Shown here: piece after piece, positions 32,584 to 41,156 of the stretch
How positions within the stretch are numbered: the stretch's first letter is position 1
Layout: every line of letters begins with the position of its first letter
NCBI RefSeq assembly: GCF_020858115.1
Contig: NZ_JACYMM010000010.1
Location: 124,001-188,000 of the forward strand
Reading direction: 5' to 3'
Length of the DNA: 64,000 nucleotides
Source: Janthinobacterium sp. FW305-129
GTDB lineage: Bacteria > Pseudomonadota > Gammaproteobacteria > Burkholderiales > Burkholderiaceae_D
Translations under genes and position numbers: made by a program
Notes under the pieces: generated by a model
What the model saw: only the letters and a program-made list of their open reading frames with translations
Databases searched by the model: none
Told to the model about the DNA's origin: nothing

Positions 32584-33513
32584 ATGGCAGAAGCAACCGA
32601 TAGCCAGTTTGCGCTGGGCGATAACGCCGCGCGCCAGCTGGCCAATGCAAGCAAGAGCGTCCCCCAGCTGTCCACGATCACGCCGCGCTGGCTCGTGCAC
32701 CTGCTGCAATGGCTGCCCGTGGAAGCGGGTATCTACCGCCTCAATCGCGTCAAAAACCCGAAGGACGTGCGCGTGGCCTGCTCGCAGCGCGACGAGTCGG
32801 AACTGCCGCAAACCTTCGTCGACTACGACGAGCAGCCGCGCGAATATTTTCTCAATGCCGTCAGCACGGTGCTCGACGTGCACACGCGCGTGTCCGATCT
32901 GTACAGCAGCCCGCACGACCAGATCAAGGAGCAGCTGCGCCTGACCATCGAGACGATCAAGGAGCGCCAGGAAAGCGAGTTGATCAACAATCCCGATTAC
33001 GGCCTGCTGGCCAGCGTGCACGACGACCAGCGCATTTTTACGCTGACGGGCGCGCCCACGCCGGACGACCTTGACGAACTGCTGACGAAAGTGTGGAAAG
33101 AACCGGGCTTTTTCCTCGCCCACCCGCTGGCGATTGCCGCCTTTGGCCGCGAATGCACGCGCCGCGGCGTGCCGCCACCGACCGTCAGCCTGTTCGGCTC
33201 CCAGTTCCTCACCTGGCGCGGCGTGCCGCTGGTGCCGTCCGACAAGCTGCCCATCGAGGACGGCAAGACGAAAATCATTTTGCTGCGCGCGGGCGAGCAG
33301 CGGCAAGGCGTGATCGGCCTGTTCCAGCCTGGCCTGGCGGGCGAGCAAAGCCCGGGCTTGTCCGTGCGCTTCATGGGCATCAACCGCCACGCGATTTCGT
33401 CCTACCTGATTTCGCTGTATTGCTCGCTGGCCGTGCTGACCGACGATGCGCTGGCCGTACTGGAAGACGTGGAGATCGGTAAATACCATGACTACCCAGA
33501 CACCTACAAGTGA
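32584..33513 (+). CDS. Family 2A encapsulin nanocompartment shell protein (SrpI-like)
   Basis: 309 residues, the family 2A length. I recognise it by segments conserved in SrpI-type shells: STITPRWLVHLLQWLPVEAG, VDYDEQPREYFLN, HPLAIAAFGRECTRRGVPP and RFMGINRHAISSYLISLY. The protein adopts an HK97 phage capsid fold and should self-assemble into a closed shell of 60 copies. Its cargo, a cysteine desulfurase, is encoded next with a 26-base overlap. Shells of this type in cyanobacteria and Acinetobacter are linked to sulfur starvation and to elemental sulfur storage. A CAGGAGTAGTC ribosome site precedes the ATG. Confidence 0.92.
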   Translation: MAEATDSQFALGDNAARQLANASKSVPQLSTITPRWLVHLLQWLPVEAGIYRLNRVKNPKDVRVACSQRDESELPQTFVDYDEQPREYFLNAVSTVLDVHTRVSDLYSSPHDQIKEQLRLTIETIKERQESELINNPDYGLLASVHDDQRIFTLTGAPTPDDLDELLTKVWKEPGFFLAHPLAIAAFGRECTRRGVPPPTVSLFGSQFLTWRGVPLVPSDKLPIEDGKTKIILLRAGEQRQGVIGLFQPGLAGEQSPGLSVRFMGINRHAISSYLISLYCSLAVLTDDALAVLEDVEIGKYHDYPDTYK

Positions 33514-35287
33514 TGGCGCGGCAGGCTTGCCTGCCGTCCCGTTTTTACCCGATGAAGCGACCCTGAACCGCCTGGCGGGCGAGTTTTTCGCGCGCTTGCC
33601 TGGTCTCGATAAATCCCCCAGCCTTGGCGGTTCCGGCAGCGTGCTCGATGCGGCGCCCCGCTATGTCAACCGTGCGCCGCCCCAGCCCGGCCCTGCGTTC
33701 GCCGCCATCGCTCCCGGCGTGGCGACGGCGCAGGTGCCGCCCGTGACGGCGCCTTTGGAAGCGCCCATCGCGCCGGCACCGGCCTCCGTGCCGACGCCGC
33801 GCTTGTCGGCGATCAATGCGCCTGCAGCGCCGTCGCCGTATTATTTTATCGGTGGCGCGCATGGCTATCCCGCGTCGAATGGCAAGCTCGATGGCCTGGC
33901 GCAGCAGGGGCTGGGACAAGCGGCCCCCGATGATTTAAGAGGGCTGTTTGCCACGCCGCAGCAGGCACCCGCGCGCCAGCTGCCCGTGACGCCGTCCAAC
34001 GGCCAGTCCGCGTTCTATTTCCAGACCGGGCTGCCTGCGCGGCAGCAAGGGCATGGGCAAACGCCGGCGCCGTTCGACGTGCACGCCGTGCGGCGCGATT
34101 TCCCCGTGCTGGCCGAACGGGTCAACGGCAAGCCGCTGGCCTGGTTCGACAATGCTGCCACCACGCACAAGCCGCAATCGGTGATCGACCGCGTGTCGTA
34201 TTTCTATGCGCACGAGAATTCGAACATCCACCGCGCCGCGCACGCGTTGGCGGCGCGCGCCAGCGATGCGTATGAAGCGGCACGCGCCAAGGTGGCCAGT
34301 TTCCTTGGCGCCGCCTCGGCCAATGAAATCATCTTCGTGCGCGGCGCCACGGAAGGCATCAACCTGGTCGCCAATACGTTTGGGCGCAAGTACATCGGCA
34401 GCGGCGACGAGATCATCGTCTCGCAGCTCGAACACCATGCCAACATCGTGCCGTGGCAGCAGCTGGCGGCGGAAAAGGGCGCGATTTTGCGCGTGATTCC
34501 CGTCGACGACAGCGGGCAGGTACTGCTCGACGAGTTCCGCAAGCTGCTCAACGGACGTACCAAGCTGGTGTCCGTGACGCAGGTGTCGAATGCGCTCGGC
34601 ACGGTGACGCCCGTGGCGCAGATCATCGCGCTGGCGCATGCGGCCGGCGTGCGCGTGCTGGTCGACGGTGCGCAAGCCGTGTCGCATTTGCGCGTGGACG
34701 TGCAGGCGCTCGGTGCGGATTTCTATGTGTTTTCGGGGCATAAAGTGTTCGGGCCGACGGGCATCGGCGCCGTGTATGGCAAGGCGGACTTGCTCGAGCA
34801 ATTGCCGCCGTGGCAGGGCGGCGGCAACATGATTGCCGACGTCACGTTCGAGCGCACCGTCTACCAGGGCGTGCCGAACCGTTTCGAGGCCGGCACGGGC
34901 AATATCGCCGATGCCGTGGGCCTGGGTGCGGCCATCGATTACGTGCAGCGCATCGGCCTGGAAAACATCGCCGCCTACGAGCACGCGCTGCTGGAGTACG
35001 CGACGCACCACTTGCAGGCCATTCCCGGCGTGCGCCTGATCGGCACGGCGCTGGACAAGGCCAGCGTGGCCTCGTTCGTGCTGGCCGGCTACGAGCCGGC
35101 GGAAGTGGGGCGCGCCCTGAACGACGAGGGCATCGCCGTGCGTTCGGGGCACCATTGCGCCCAGCCGATTTTGCGCCGCTTCGGCGTGGAAGCGACCGTG
35201 CGGCCATCGTTCGCCTTCTACAACACGTATGAGGAGATCGACCGCATGATCGCCGTGGTACGCCGCCTGGCGGGCGCCCGGCGCTGA
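33488..35287 (+). CDS. Encapsulin cargo cysteine desulfurase (CyD) with disordered N-terminus
   Basis: 599 residues. Residues 196-599 are a SufS-type (class II) cysteine desulfurase with the PLP lysine Lys419 in VFSGHKVFGPTG and catalytic Cys557 in RSGHHCAQPIL. It converts cysteine to alanine and enzyme-bound persulfide. Residues 1-195 are absent from ordinary SufS: Pro/Ala-rich, low complexity, with two aromatic motifs, SPYYFIGG (117-123) and SAFYFQTG (174-181), and an amphipathic stretch near residues 20-40. This tail should dock the enzyme inside the shell. I start at 33488, which overlaps the shell gene end and matches the known arrangement. Confidence 0.92.
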   Translation: MTTQTPTSDGAAGLPAVPFLPDEATLNRLAGEFFARLPGLDKSPSLGGSGSVLDAAPRYVNRAPPQPGPAFAAIAPGVATAQVPPVTAPLEAPIAPAPASVPTPRLSAINAPAAPSPYYFIGGAHGYPASNGKLDGLAQQGLGQAAPDDLRGLFATPQQAPARQLPVTPSNGQSAFYFQTGLPARQQGHGQTPAPFDVHAVRRDFPVLAERVNGKPLAWFDNAATTHKPQSVIDRVSYFYAHENSNIHRAAHALAARASDAYEAARAKVASFLGAASANEIIFVRGATEGINLVANTFGRKYIGSGDEIIVSQLEHHANIVPWQQLAAEKGAILRVIPVDDSGQVLLDEFRKLLNGRTKLVSVTQVSNALGTVTPVAQIIALAHAAGVRVLVDGAQAVSHLRVDVQALGADFYVFSGHKVFGPTGIGAVYGKADLLEQLPPWQGGGNMIADVTFERTVYQGVPNRFEAGTGNIADAVGLGAAIDYVQRIGLENIAAYEHALLEYATHHLQAIPGVRLIGTALDKASVASFVLAGYEPAEVGRALNDEGIAVRSGHHCAQPILRRFGVEATVRPSFAFYNTYEEIDRMIAVVRRLAGARR

Positions 35288-35307
35288 TATTGTCGCCTTG
35301 TCATGCG

Positions 35308-35339
35308 AATGCCGCCCTTGCGCCAGCGGGGGCGGCATT
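35308..35339 (+). terminator. Hairpin after cysteine desulfurase gene
   Basis: AATGCCGCCC (35308-35317) pairs perfectly with GGGCGGCATT (35330-35339). No clear T-tract follows, so it may be a transcript end protected by structure and not a classic terminator. Confidence 0.5.
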
Positions 35340-35444
35340 GTTGCGTCAGATCACGGACTTTGCGCGCGGCTGGCTGGCGCCCGCAGGCTGGCGGTATAAT
35401 TTATCCTTGGCAATATTCAAGCTGCGGCCCCAAGGAGATATCCA

Positions 35445-36164
35445 GTGGAAGATCAACACAGCTCGCCCGAGCTATTCCTGTTCCTGGCGTCGACCGTGCA
35501 CGACATGAAAAACTCGATCAGCGTCGTCAGCGGCACGCTGGAATCCTTGCTGGCGGCCGAGCAGGCGAAAGAAGCCCCCCAGGCCGACCCCGCCTACCTG
35601 CAGATGGCGCAGATGCTGTACCAGACCAAGCGCCTCAACGATAACCTGATCCAGCTGCTGGCCCTGTACAAGGAAGTGGGCAAGCCCGGCTACCCGTTCG
35701 ACGTGCAGCCGCAACTGGTGAGCCAGGTCATCGACCAGGTGGTGGACCAGGAAAAGATCCTGCTGGCCTCGAAAGGCATCCATCTGGAAACCGCCTGCCC
35801 GCCGGAGCTGATCTGGACCCTCGATGAAGACCTCGTTATCGGCGTGCTGGCGCATGCCATCAACAACGCCATCCGCTACACAAAGGACACGATCCGCCTG
35901 TCGGTGCGGGAGCACGAGGGCATGCTGGAGCTGCGCGTGGAAGACAATGGCGACGGCTATACGCAGGCCTTGCTCGACGCGGGCAGCGCGGCCATGGATG
36001 GTATGGCGGCCGGCGTGAATTTTTCCACCAACAGCACGGGCCTGGGCCTGTATTTTTCCAGCGAAGTGGCAAAGATGCACAAGCACAGGGGCAGCAGCGG
36101 CAGCATCGCCCTGGAAAACGGCGGCGCCCTGGGCGGCGGCTGTTTCATCCTGCGCCTGCCCTGA
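35445..36164 (+). CDS. Small sensor histidine kinase
   Basis: 239 residues from GTG 35445, with AAGGAGA 7 bases upstream. His19 in TVHDMKNSISVV is the phosphorylated histidine. The ATPase domain shows NNAIRY (N box), VEDNGDGY (G1) and TGLGLYF (G2). There is no membrane segment or sensor domain, so it is a soluble kinase controlled by a partner. A TATAAT at 35395 is a plausible -10. It is followed after 11 bases by a receiver-TPR gene, its probable partner. Confidence 0.88.
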   Translation: MEDQHSSPELFLFLASTVHDMKNSISVVSGTLESLLAAEQAKEAPQADPAYLQMAQMLYQTKRLNDNLIQLLALYKEVGKPGYPFDVQPQLVSQVIDQVVDQEKILLASKGIHLETACPPELIWTLDEDLVIGVLAHAINNAIRYTKDTIRLSVREHEGMLELRVEDNGDGYTQALLDAGSAAMDGMAAGVNFSTNSTGLGLYFSSEVAKMHKHRGSSGSIALENGGALGGGCFILRLP

Positions 36165-36175
36165 ACGAGGATGCC

Positions 36176-37906
36176 ATGACGACAGACAGCCACGCCACTG
36201 CCGCCGAAGCGGGCAGCACCGACTGGGCCGACAAGCATTATCTGCTGGTCGACGACTTCATCGGCATCCGCATCCTGCTGCGCGAATCGCTGCGCAACCT
36301 GGGCGCGCGCCATATCGACCAGGCGGCCAGCGGCGGCGAAGCCATGAAGCTGCTGGCCAAGACGCGCTACGACGTGGTGCTGTGCGATTACAACCTGGGC
36401 GAAGGCAAGAATGGCCAGCAAGTGCTGGAAGAGACGCGCGTGCGCAATCTGACGGCGCCGTCCAGCGTGTGGCTGATGGTGTCGGCCGAAAAAAGCGTGG
36501 AATCCGTGATGGGCGCGGCCGAGCACCAGCCCGACGCCTACCTGATCAAGCCCATCACGGAAGGCGTGCTGCTGACGCGCCTGAACCGCGTGTGGCACAA
36601 GAAGCAGGTATTCCGCGAAATCGACCAGGCCTGCATGGAAAAGGATTATCTGCGCGCGGCCAAGTTGTGCGATGCGCAGATCGAGGTCAACAAGCTGCAC
36701 GAGCTGGAATTGCTGCGCATGAAGGCCAGTTTGCTGCTGAAAAGCGGCGAGCCGGAAAAAGCCCGCGCCGTGTACGAAAAAGTGCTGGCCGAGCGCGATT
36801 ACAGCTGGGCCAGGGCGGGCCTGGGCAAGATCCGCATGAATAACGGCGAACACGAGGCGGCGCGGCAGATTTTCCAGGGCGTGATCGTCGAAAACAAGTA
36901 CTACATCGATGCCTACGACCAGATGGCCGTCGCCTACCAGCTGATGGGCCAGCACGAGGAAGCGTGCGGCGTGCTGGAAAAGGCGGCGCGCCTGTCGCCC
37001 AATTCCGTGCCGCGCCAGCGCAACCTGGGCCTCGCTGCCTTAAAAATAGGCAATGTCAGCATGGCGGAAAAGGCTTTCCGCAAATGTATTTCCATCGGGG
37101 AATTTTCCGTCATGAAGACGCCGGACGCCTACCTGGGCCTGGCGCGCGTGTGCGGGTTGAAAAAGGATGCCAAGGAAGCGCTGCAATGGCTGCTGCTGGC
37201 GCAGCGCGAATTCTCGCCCGAGCAGATCGGCTTGCGCGCGAAGATCACGGAAGGCATGGTGCACCACGAAACGGGCGACTACCGGCGCGCGCGCAAGTGC
37301 GGCGACGAACTGGAAGCCATGCTGCTGGAAGACCCGGCGCGGCCCGAAAAAAGTATCTGCATGGAACTGGCGACCCTGCTGTTCGCCGTCGGCGTCAAGG
37401 ATGCGCCAGCCGGCCTGCTGTGCTACGTGGTGAAGAACAACCACGACAACCAGGTGGTGCAGGACGAAGTACAGAAAATCTTCGACAAGGCGAAGATGGG
37501 CGACGAGGGCACGAGCCTGATCATCGCCTCGCGCAAGGAAGCGTCGGACTTGATGAACAAGGGCGTGCTGCTGTGGAAGACGGACAAGCTGAACGAAGCG
37601 GTGGCGTGGATGCGCGCGGCGCGCGACAAGCTGCCGAACAACCTGCGCATCCTGTTCAATTCCGCGCAAATCATCGTTTCCTTCCTGGAACAGCGCGGCT
37701 ACCAGGCGGAGCTGGCGGCCGAAGCGATGGAAGTGTTGTTGTATGTAGACAAAATTGCACCAGGACAGCAGCGCTTCGCGCAATTGATGGAGCAACTGGT
37801 GCAGCTGACGCCCCCGCCCGGGCCGGAAGAGGCCGTCGTGGTGGCGGAAAAAGCGCCGCCGGCGCCGGAAAAAGGGGGAAAAGCCGTGCGGGAGCGTGCC
37901 GGATGA
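36176..37906 (+). CDS. Response regulator with receiver and TPR domains
   Basis: 576 residues. Residues 22-140 form a receiver with acidic pair Asp26-Asp27, phosphoacceptor Asp71 in VVLCDYNLGEGKNG and conserved Lys in YLIKPITEG. The rest is tetratricopeptide-like helical repeats, such as residues 185-360 with LLKSGEPEKARAVYEKVLAE, and a Pro/Glu-rich tail. There is no DNA-binding domain, so output is by protein contact. It is probably phosphorylated by the adjacent kinase. Similar proteins occur beside kinases in Pseudomonas and Burkholderiales with no set function. Confidence 0.88.
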   Translation: MTTDSHATAAEAGSTDWADKHYLLVDDFIGIRILLRESLRNLGARHIDQAASGGEAMKLLAKTRYDVVLCDYNLGEGKNGQQVLEETRVRNLTAPSSVWLMVSAEKSVESVMGAAEHQPDAYLIKPITEGVLLTRLNRVWHKKQVFREIDQACMEKDYLRAAKLCDAQIEVNKLHELELLRMKASLLLKSGEPEKARAVYEKVLAERDYSWARAGLGKIRMNNGEHEAARQIFQGVIVENKYYIDAYDQMAVAYQLMGQHEEACGVLEKAARLSPNSVPRQRNLGLAALKIGNVSMAEKAFRKCISIGEFSVMKTPDAYLGLARVCGLKKDAKEALQWLLLAQREFSPEQIGLRAKITEGMVHHETGDYRRARKCGDELEAMLLEDPARPEKSICMELATLLFAVGVKDAPAGLLCYVVKNNHDNQVVQDEVQKIFDKAKMGDEGTSLIIASRKEASDLMNKGVLLWKTDKLNEAVAWMRAARDKLPNNLRILFNSAQIIVSFLEQRGYQAELAAEAMEVLLYVDKIAPGQQRFAQLMEQLVQLTPPPGPEEAVVVAEKAPPAPEKGGKAVRERAG

Positions 37907-37970
37907 TAAACTAGGGGCCAGCGTGGGTTCGCCTGCGCTTGAGTTGCTCTACAACAATAAGGAAGAAACT

Positions 37971-38186
37971 ATGCGTGATGTGGTCAATGAAGTATACAAA
38001 AAAATGAAGGTCGGCGCCGTTGCCTGGGTACGCCCGGTGGCCGCCAAGGGAGACACGCTGGAAACATTCCAGTCTTCGTACGAGCACGCCAAGGCGCTGG
38101 CCGACGAAGGCCTGATCACGATCGGTGGCGTAAAACGCCAGGCCGACAATCAGATCGAGGCGATCCGCATTCATCGTATCGCCTGA
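37971..38186 (+). CDS. Small hypothetical protein
   Basis: 71 residues from MRDVVNEVYKK with AAGGAAGAAACT before the ATG. A longer reading from 37896 overlaps the previous gene end and lacks a ribosome site. Sequence is soluble, with an alternating helix-strand pattern and no Cys. I do not recognise the family. It lies 64 bases behind the receiver-TPR gene and may be in that transcript. Confidence 0.6.
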   Translation: MRDVVNEVYKKMKVGAVAWVRPVAAKGDTLETFQSSYEHAKALADEGLITIGGVKRQADNQIEAIRIHRIA

Positions 38187-38207
38187 TCATATCGCCTCTC
38201 CGGGCCG

Positions 38208-38912
38208 TCAGGATTTGCCTGGCGCCTTGGACTTGGGTGCCGCGCGTTTTGCCGGCGCCTTGCGCAGCGGGGCCTTGGCCTTGGCTGCCGTGCCTGCTTC
38301 TGCAGACTTGCCCGCTGCCGGTTTGGCTTTGCTCGCGCTGCCAAAGCTGGCCGCTGCCGCGCTGGCGGCGTCGGGCGACATGGCCGTCGACACGGCTTGC
38401 TTGAACTGATCTTGTAACAAATTCCACCAGGCACTTGGATTGGCCAGCTGGGCTGCCGCCTGGCTGCCGGCATCGCTAGGCGCCGCCGCAGCCGGTTCCG
38501 GCGCGGGCACAGGTGCGGGAGCCGGTTTTGGTTCAGGTACAGGTGCTGCCTGCTGGAAAAACGCGGAAGCGTAGGGCACCGATTCAAACACGGTTTTCTC
38601 GCTGGCGCCGGGCTGAGTGATGGCCGCCGCCAGCGAAGCACCCATCGATTTCAGGGTGGCGATGGTGCCGCGCTGCACTTCCAATGCCTGGATACTGCCG
38701 CGCAGCATGCTGGTATTGAGGTTCAGCCATGCTTCGACGGCTTTCAGGTCGCTGATTTTCTTGTCCAGCTCTTCCACCGACATGGTGGGCGCCGTGATGC
38801 CAGGCACGCCCATGCCGGGCACGCTCATGCTGCCCCACAGGTTTTTGACGAAGTCGAGCGTATCGGTCACAACTGCTGCGCCCGGCATTTGGGGCATTTG
38901 CGGGTTTGCCAT
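38208..38912 (-). CDS. phaM: PhaM-like PHA granule protein
   Basis: 234 residues. The N-terminal half resembles PhaM: LDFVKNLWGSMSVPG then SVEELDKKISDLKAVEAWLN and a helical coiled region. The tail of about 40 residues is Lys/Ala/Pro-rich and histone H1-like. PhaM in Cupriavidus activates PHA synthase and binds both granule and DNA, helping granules segregate; the same design is visible here. It is a single gene, with CAGGAGATTTCGC before the start. No phaC gene is in this window. Confidence 0.82.
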   Translation of the reverse strand: MANPQMPQMPGAAVVTDTLDFVKNLWGSMSVPGMGVPGITAPTMSVEELDKKISDLKAVEAWLNLNTSMLRGSIQALEVQRGTIATLKSMGASLAAAITQPGASEKTVFESVPYASAFFQQAAPVPEPKPAPAPVPAPEPAAAAPSDAGSQAAAQLANPSAWWNLLQDQFKQAVSTAMSPDAASAAAASFGSASKAKPAAGKSAEAGTAAKAKAPLRKAPAKRAAPKSKAPGKS

Positions 38913-39061
38913 GCGAAATCTCCTGGTAGATGGATAGCCTTAGCGTAGCAGATATCGGCTTGCAACTGACGCAATGCCACCAACATTTTCTTACATAAAA
39001 CATCAAGAGTTGAGCACGGGCAAGAAGCGGGAAGCGGGGCGGAAGCGTTACACTACGGCCT

Positions 39062-40183
39062 ATGATGCCTGACTCCTTCTTTTCGCCACCGCGCCGCCGC
39101 ACCGTCGTCTTTGTCGCGGTTATCGGCGCACTGCATTACGTGGCGTTGGAATGGCTCACCTCGCATGCCGGCATGGTGCCGCTGGGGCAGGATCATGCGC
39201 AGATGGTCAGCATGGCCTTGATCGCCGAGCCGCCCAGGCCCGTGCCGGTAGCGCCGCCGCCTCCGCCGCCGAAGCTGCGGCCCGTGCCCGAGCCCCGCTT
39301 GCCGCCACCGCCGCCGCCGACGGTGCTGCCGTCGAGCGAAGTGCCACAGTGGACGGCGCCTGCCAGCGACGCGCCGGAAGGCCCTGCCACCTCCGAGCCG
39401 GCAGCCGTGGCTGCCCCGGCCATCACGGCGCCCGCGCCAGCCGTGGCGGCCGCGCCCGCGCCGGCTGCCGCGCCGCCGCCGCCGCCCGTGGAGCAGGCCC
39501 GGCATTACAAGACGAACGCGCCTGCCTCGGCCCAGTTCGACCTGCACGTGGACCGGCGCGATGCGGACGGCACCAAGTGGCAGGGCGTGGCCGCCATGGC
39601 GTGGGAAAACCGGGGCGACACGTATCAGCTGAAGCTGGAAGTGGGCTTGAGCATGCTGATCACCCGCATCAATTTGCTGGTGCTGACCAGCGAGGGCTTG
39701 ATCGATGGCAGCGGCATCGTGCCCGTCACGGCCACGGAAAAACGCAAGGGCCGCGCGCAAACGGCCACGCATTTCAAGCGCGACGCCAGGGCCATCACGT
39801 TTTCGGCCACGACGGCGACGGTGCCATGGCAGGAGGGGGCGCAGGACAAGGCGACCGTGCCGTTCCAGCTGGCGGCCATCGGCCGCGCCGACGTCAACCA
39901 GCTGGCGGGCAATATCGACATCCTCGTCGGCGAGGAAAAGGAAGCGACCGTGTTCCGCTTCCAGCTGGTGGGCGAGGAAGAACTGGAGACCAAAATGGGC
40001 CGCCTGGTGACCTGGCATGTGCGCCGGCCACCGAAGCCCGGCACGTATTCGTCGCAGCTCGATATCTGGCTGGCGCCGTCCATGCAATGGTATCCGGTAC
40101 AAATACGCAATACCGAAGCGAACGGGGCGCTGACTACGCAAACCGTGACCCAAATTCGCGTCAATGACGCTACAGGAAAATAA
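39062..40183 (+). CDS. DUF3108 protein with N-terminal anchor and Pro-rich linker
   Basis: 373 residues. A single hydrophobic segment, VVFVAVIGALHYVAL (about 15-29), should anchor it in the inner membrane. Residues 55-145 are Pro/Ala-rich with PPPPPP runs that could span the periplasm. The C-terminal 200 residues form a DUF3108-like domain, ending in IWLAPSMQWYPVQI. The role of DUF3108 is not settled. The stop is directly followed by the start of a second DUF3108 gene. Confidence 0.78.
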   Translation: MMPDSFFSPPRRRTVVFVAVIGALHYVALEWLTSHAGMVPLGQDHAQMVSMALIAEPPRPVPVAPPPPPPKLRPVPEPRLPPPPPPTVLPSSEVPQWTAPASDAPEGPATSEPAAVAAPAITAPAPAVAAAPAPAAAPPPPPVEQARHYKTNAPASAQFDLHVDRRDADGTKWQGVAAMAWENRGDTYQLKLEVGLSMLITRINLLVLTSEGLIDGSGIVPVTATEKRKGRAQTATHFKRDARAITFSATTATVPWQEGAQDKATVPFQLAAIGRADVNQLAGNIDILVGEEKEATVFRFQLVGEEELETKMGRLVTWHVRRPPKPGTYSSQLDIWLAPSMQWYPVQIRNTEANGALTTQTVTQIRVNDATGK

Positions 40184-40945
40184 ATGATTACTTTGACTAC
40201 TTTAAAACGCGTTGTGTTCGCCAGCCTGCTGGCCGCCACCCTGACTCCAGCCATGGCCGACGCGCCCGTGGAGCATCCCGTCATCAAGCGCCCGTACAAG
40301 CTGGCGCCATCGGCAGACCTCGTCTACTCGATCAAGGCCAGGCAGCGCGGCATTGCGCTGTCGGGCGAATCCGTCAGCAACTGGCGCGCCGGCGACGGCA
40401 AGTACTCGCTGCTGGCCGAAACCAAGGCTGCCCTGTTCGGCAAGATCCTCGAGCAGCGCAGCGAAGGTGCGGTCGACGATTACGGCCTGGCGCCGGTCCA
40501 GTTCGTGGAAAAACGCTTCCGCAAGGAAGCGGCCACCACCACCTTCAAGCGCGACAGCAAGACCATCGTCTTCAGCGAAGGCGATGACAGCTATCCGCTG
40601 AAAGGCGGCGAGCAGGACCGCAACAGCACCGTCTGGCAACTGGTCAGCGTGGCGCGCGCCGCACCCGAGAAATTCACGCCGGGCTCGGAATGGAGCTTCT
40701 TCGTTGCCGGCCGCCACGACGCCGAGCCGTGGACCTTCAAGGTCGTCAAGGAGGACAAGGTCGCCACCGGCCTGGGCGAAGTGGCCGCCATCCACCTGGT
40801 CAAGGCGCCGCCGCCGGACAAGAAGGGCCAGCAAGTGGATCTGTGGCTGGCGCCGTCGCTGGAATGGTATCCCGTGAAGGTGACGTTCGCCGATGAAGAC
40901 GGCGATTACGTCGAACAAACCTTGCAGAAGATCAATAAAAAGTAA
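40184..40945 (+). CDS. Periplasmic DUF3108 protein
   Basis: 253 residues, signal peptide ending near PAMADAPV. It shares the domain of the gene before it: VDLWLAPSLEWYPVKVTF here and IWLAPSMQWYPVQI there are equivalent. It has no Pro-rich linker. The ATG follows the previous stop with no gap, so the pair is co-translated. One copy is membrane-tethered and the other soluble, suggesting complementary placement in the envelope. Confidence 0.8.
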   Translation: MITLTTLKRVVFASLLAATLTPAMADAPVEHPVIKRPYKLAPSADLVYSIKARQRGIALSGESVSNWRAGDGKYSLLAETKAALFGKILEQRSEGAVDDYGLAPVQFVEKRFRKEAATTTFKRDSKTIVFSEGDDSYPLKGGEQDRNSTVWQLVSVARAAPEKFTPGSEWSFFVAGRHDAEPWTFKVVKEDKVATGLGEVAAIHLVKAPPPDKKGQQVDLWLAPSLEWYPVKVTFADEDGDYVEQTLQKINKK

Positions 40946-41156
40946 GTGCTCACCAGTGTGCGGGGCCAGGCAGGCAGGGTTTGCTTCGCTGTTTGGCCAT
41001 TCTAGCCCGGCACGGCGCTGCGGCTGTGTTGCGCCGTGTCCGCACCTCCCCCTCCCATGCGCTAAATTGCATGTCAGAACTGATATACTGACGCCCCCGC
41101 CCCGCAGCGCCGCGTTAGCCCGCAGCGCCGCCCGCTGAACACTCATCCGGAAAAGA

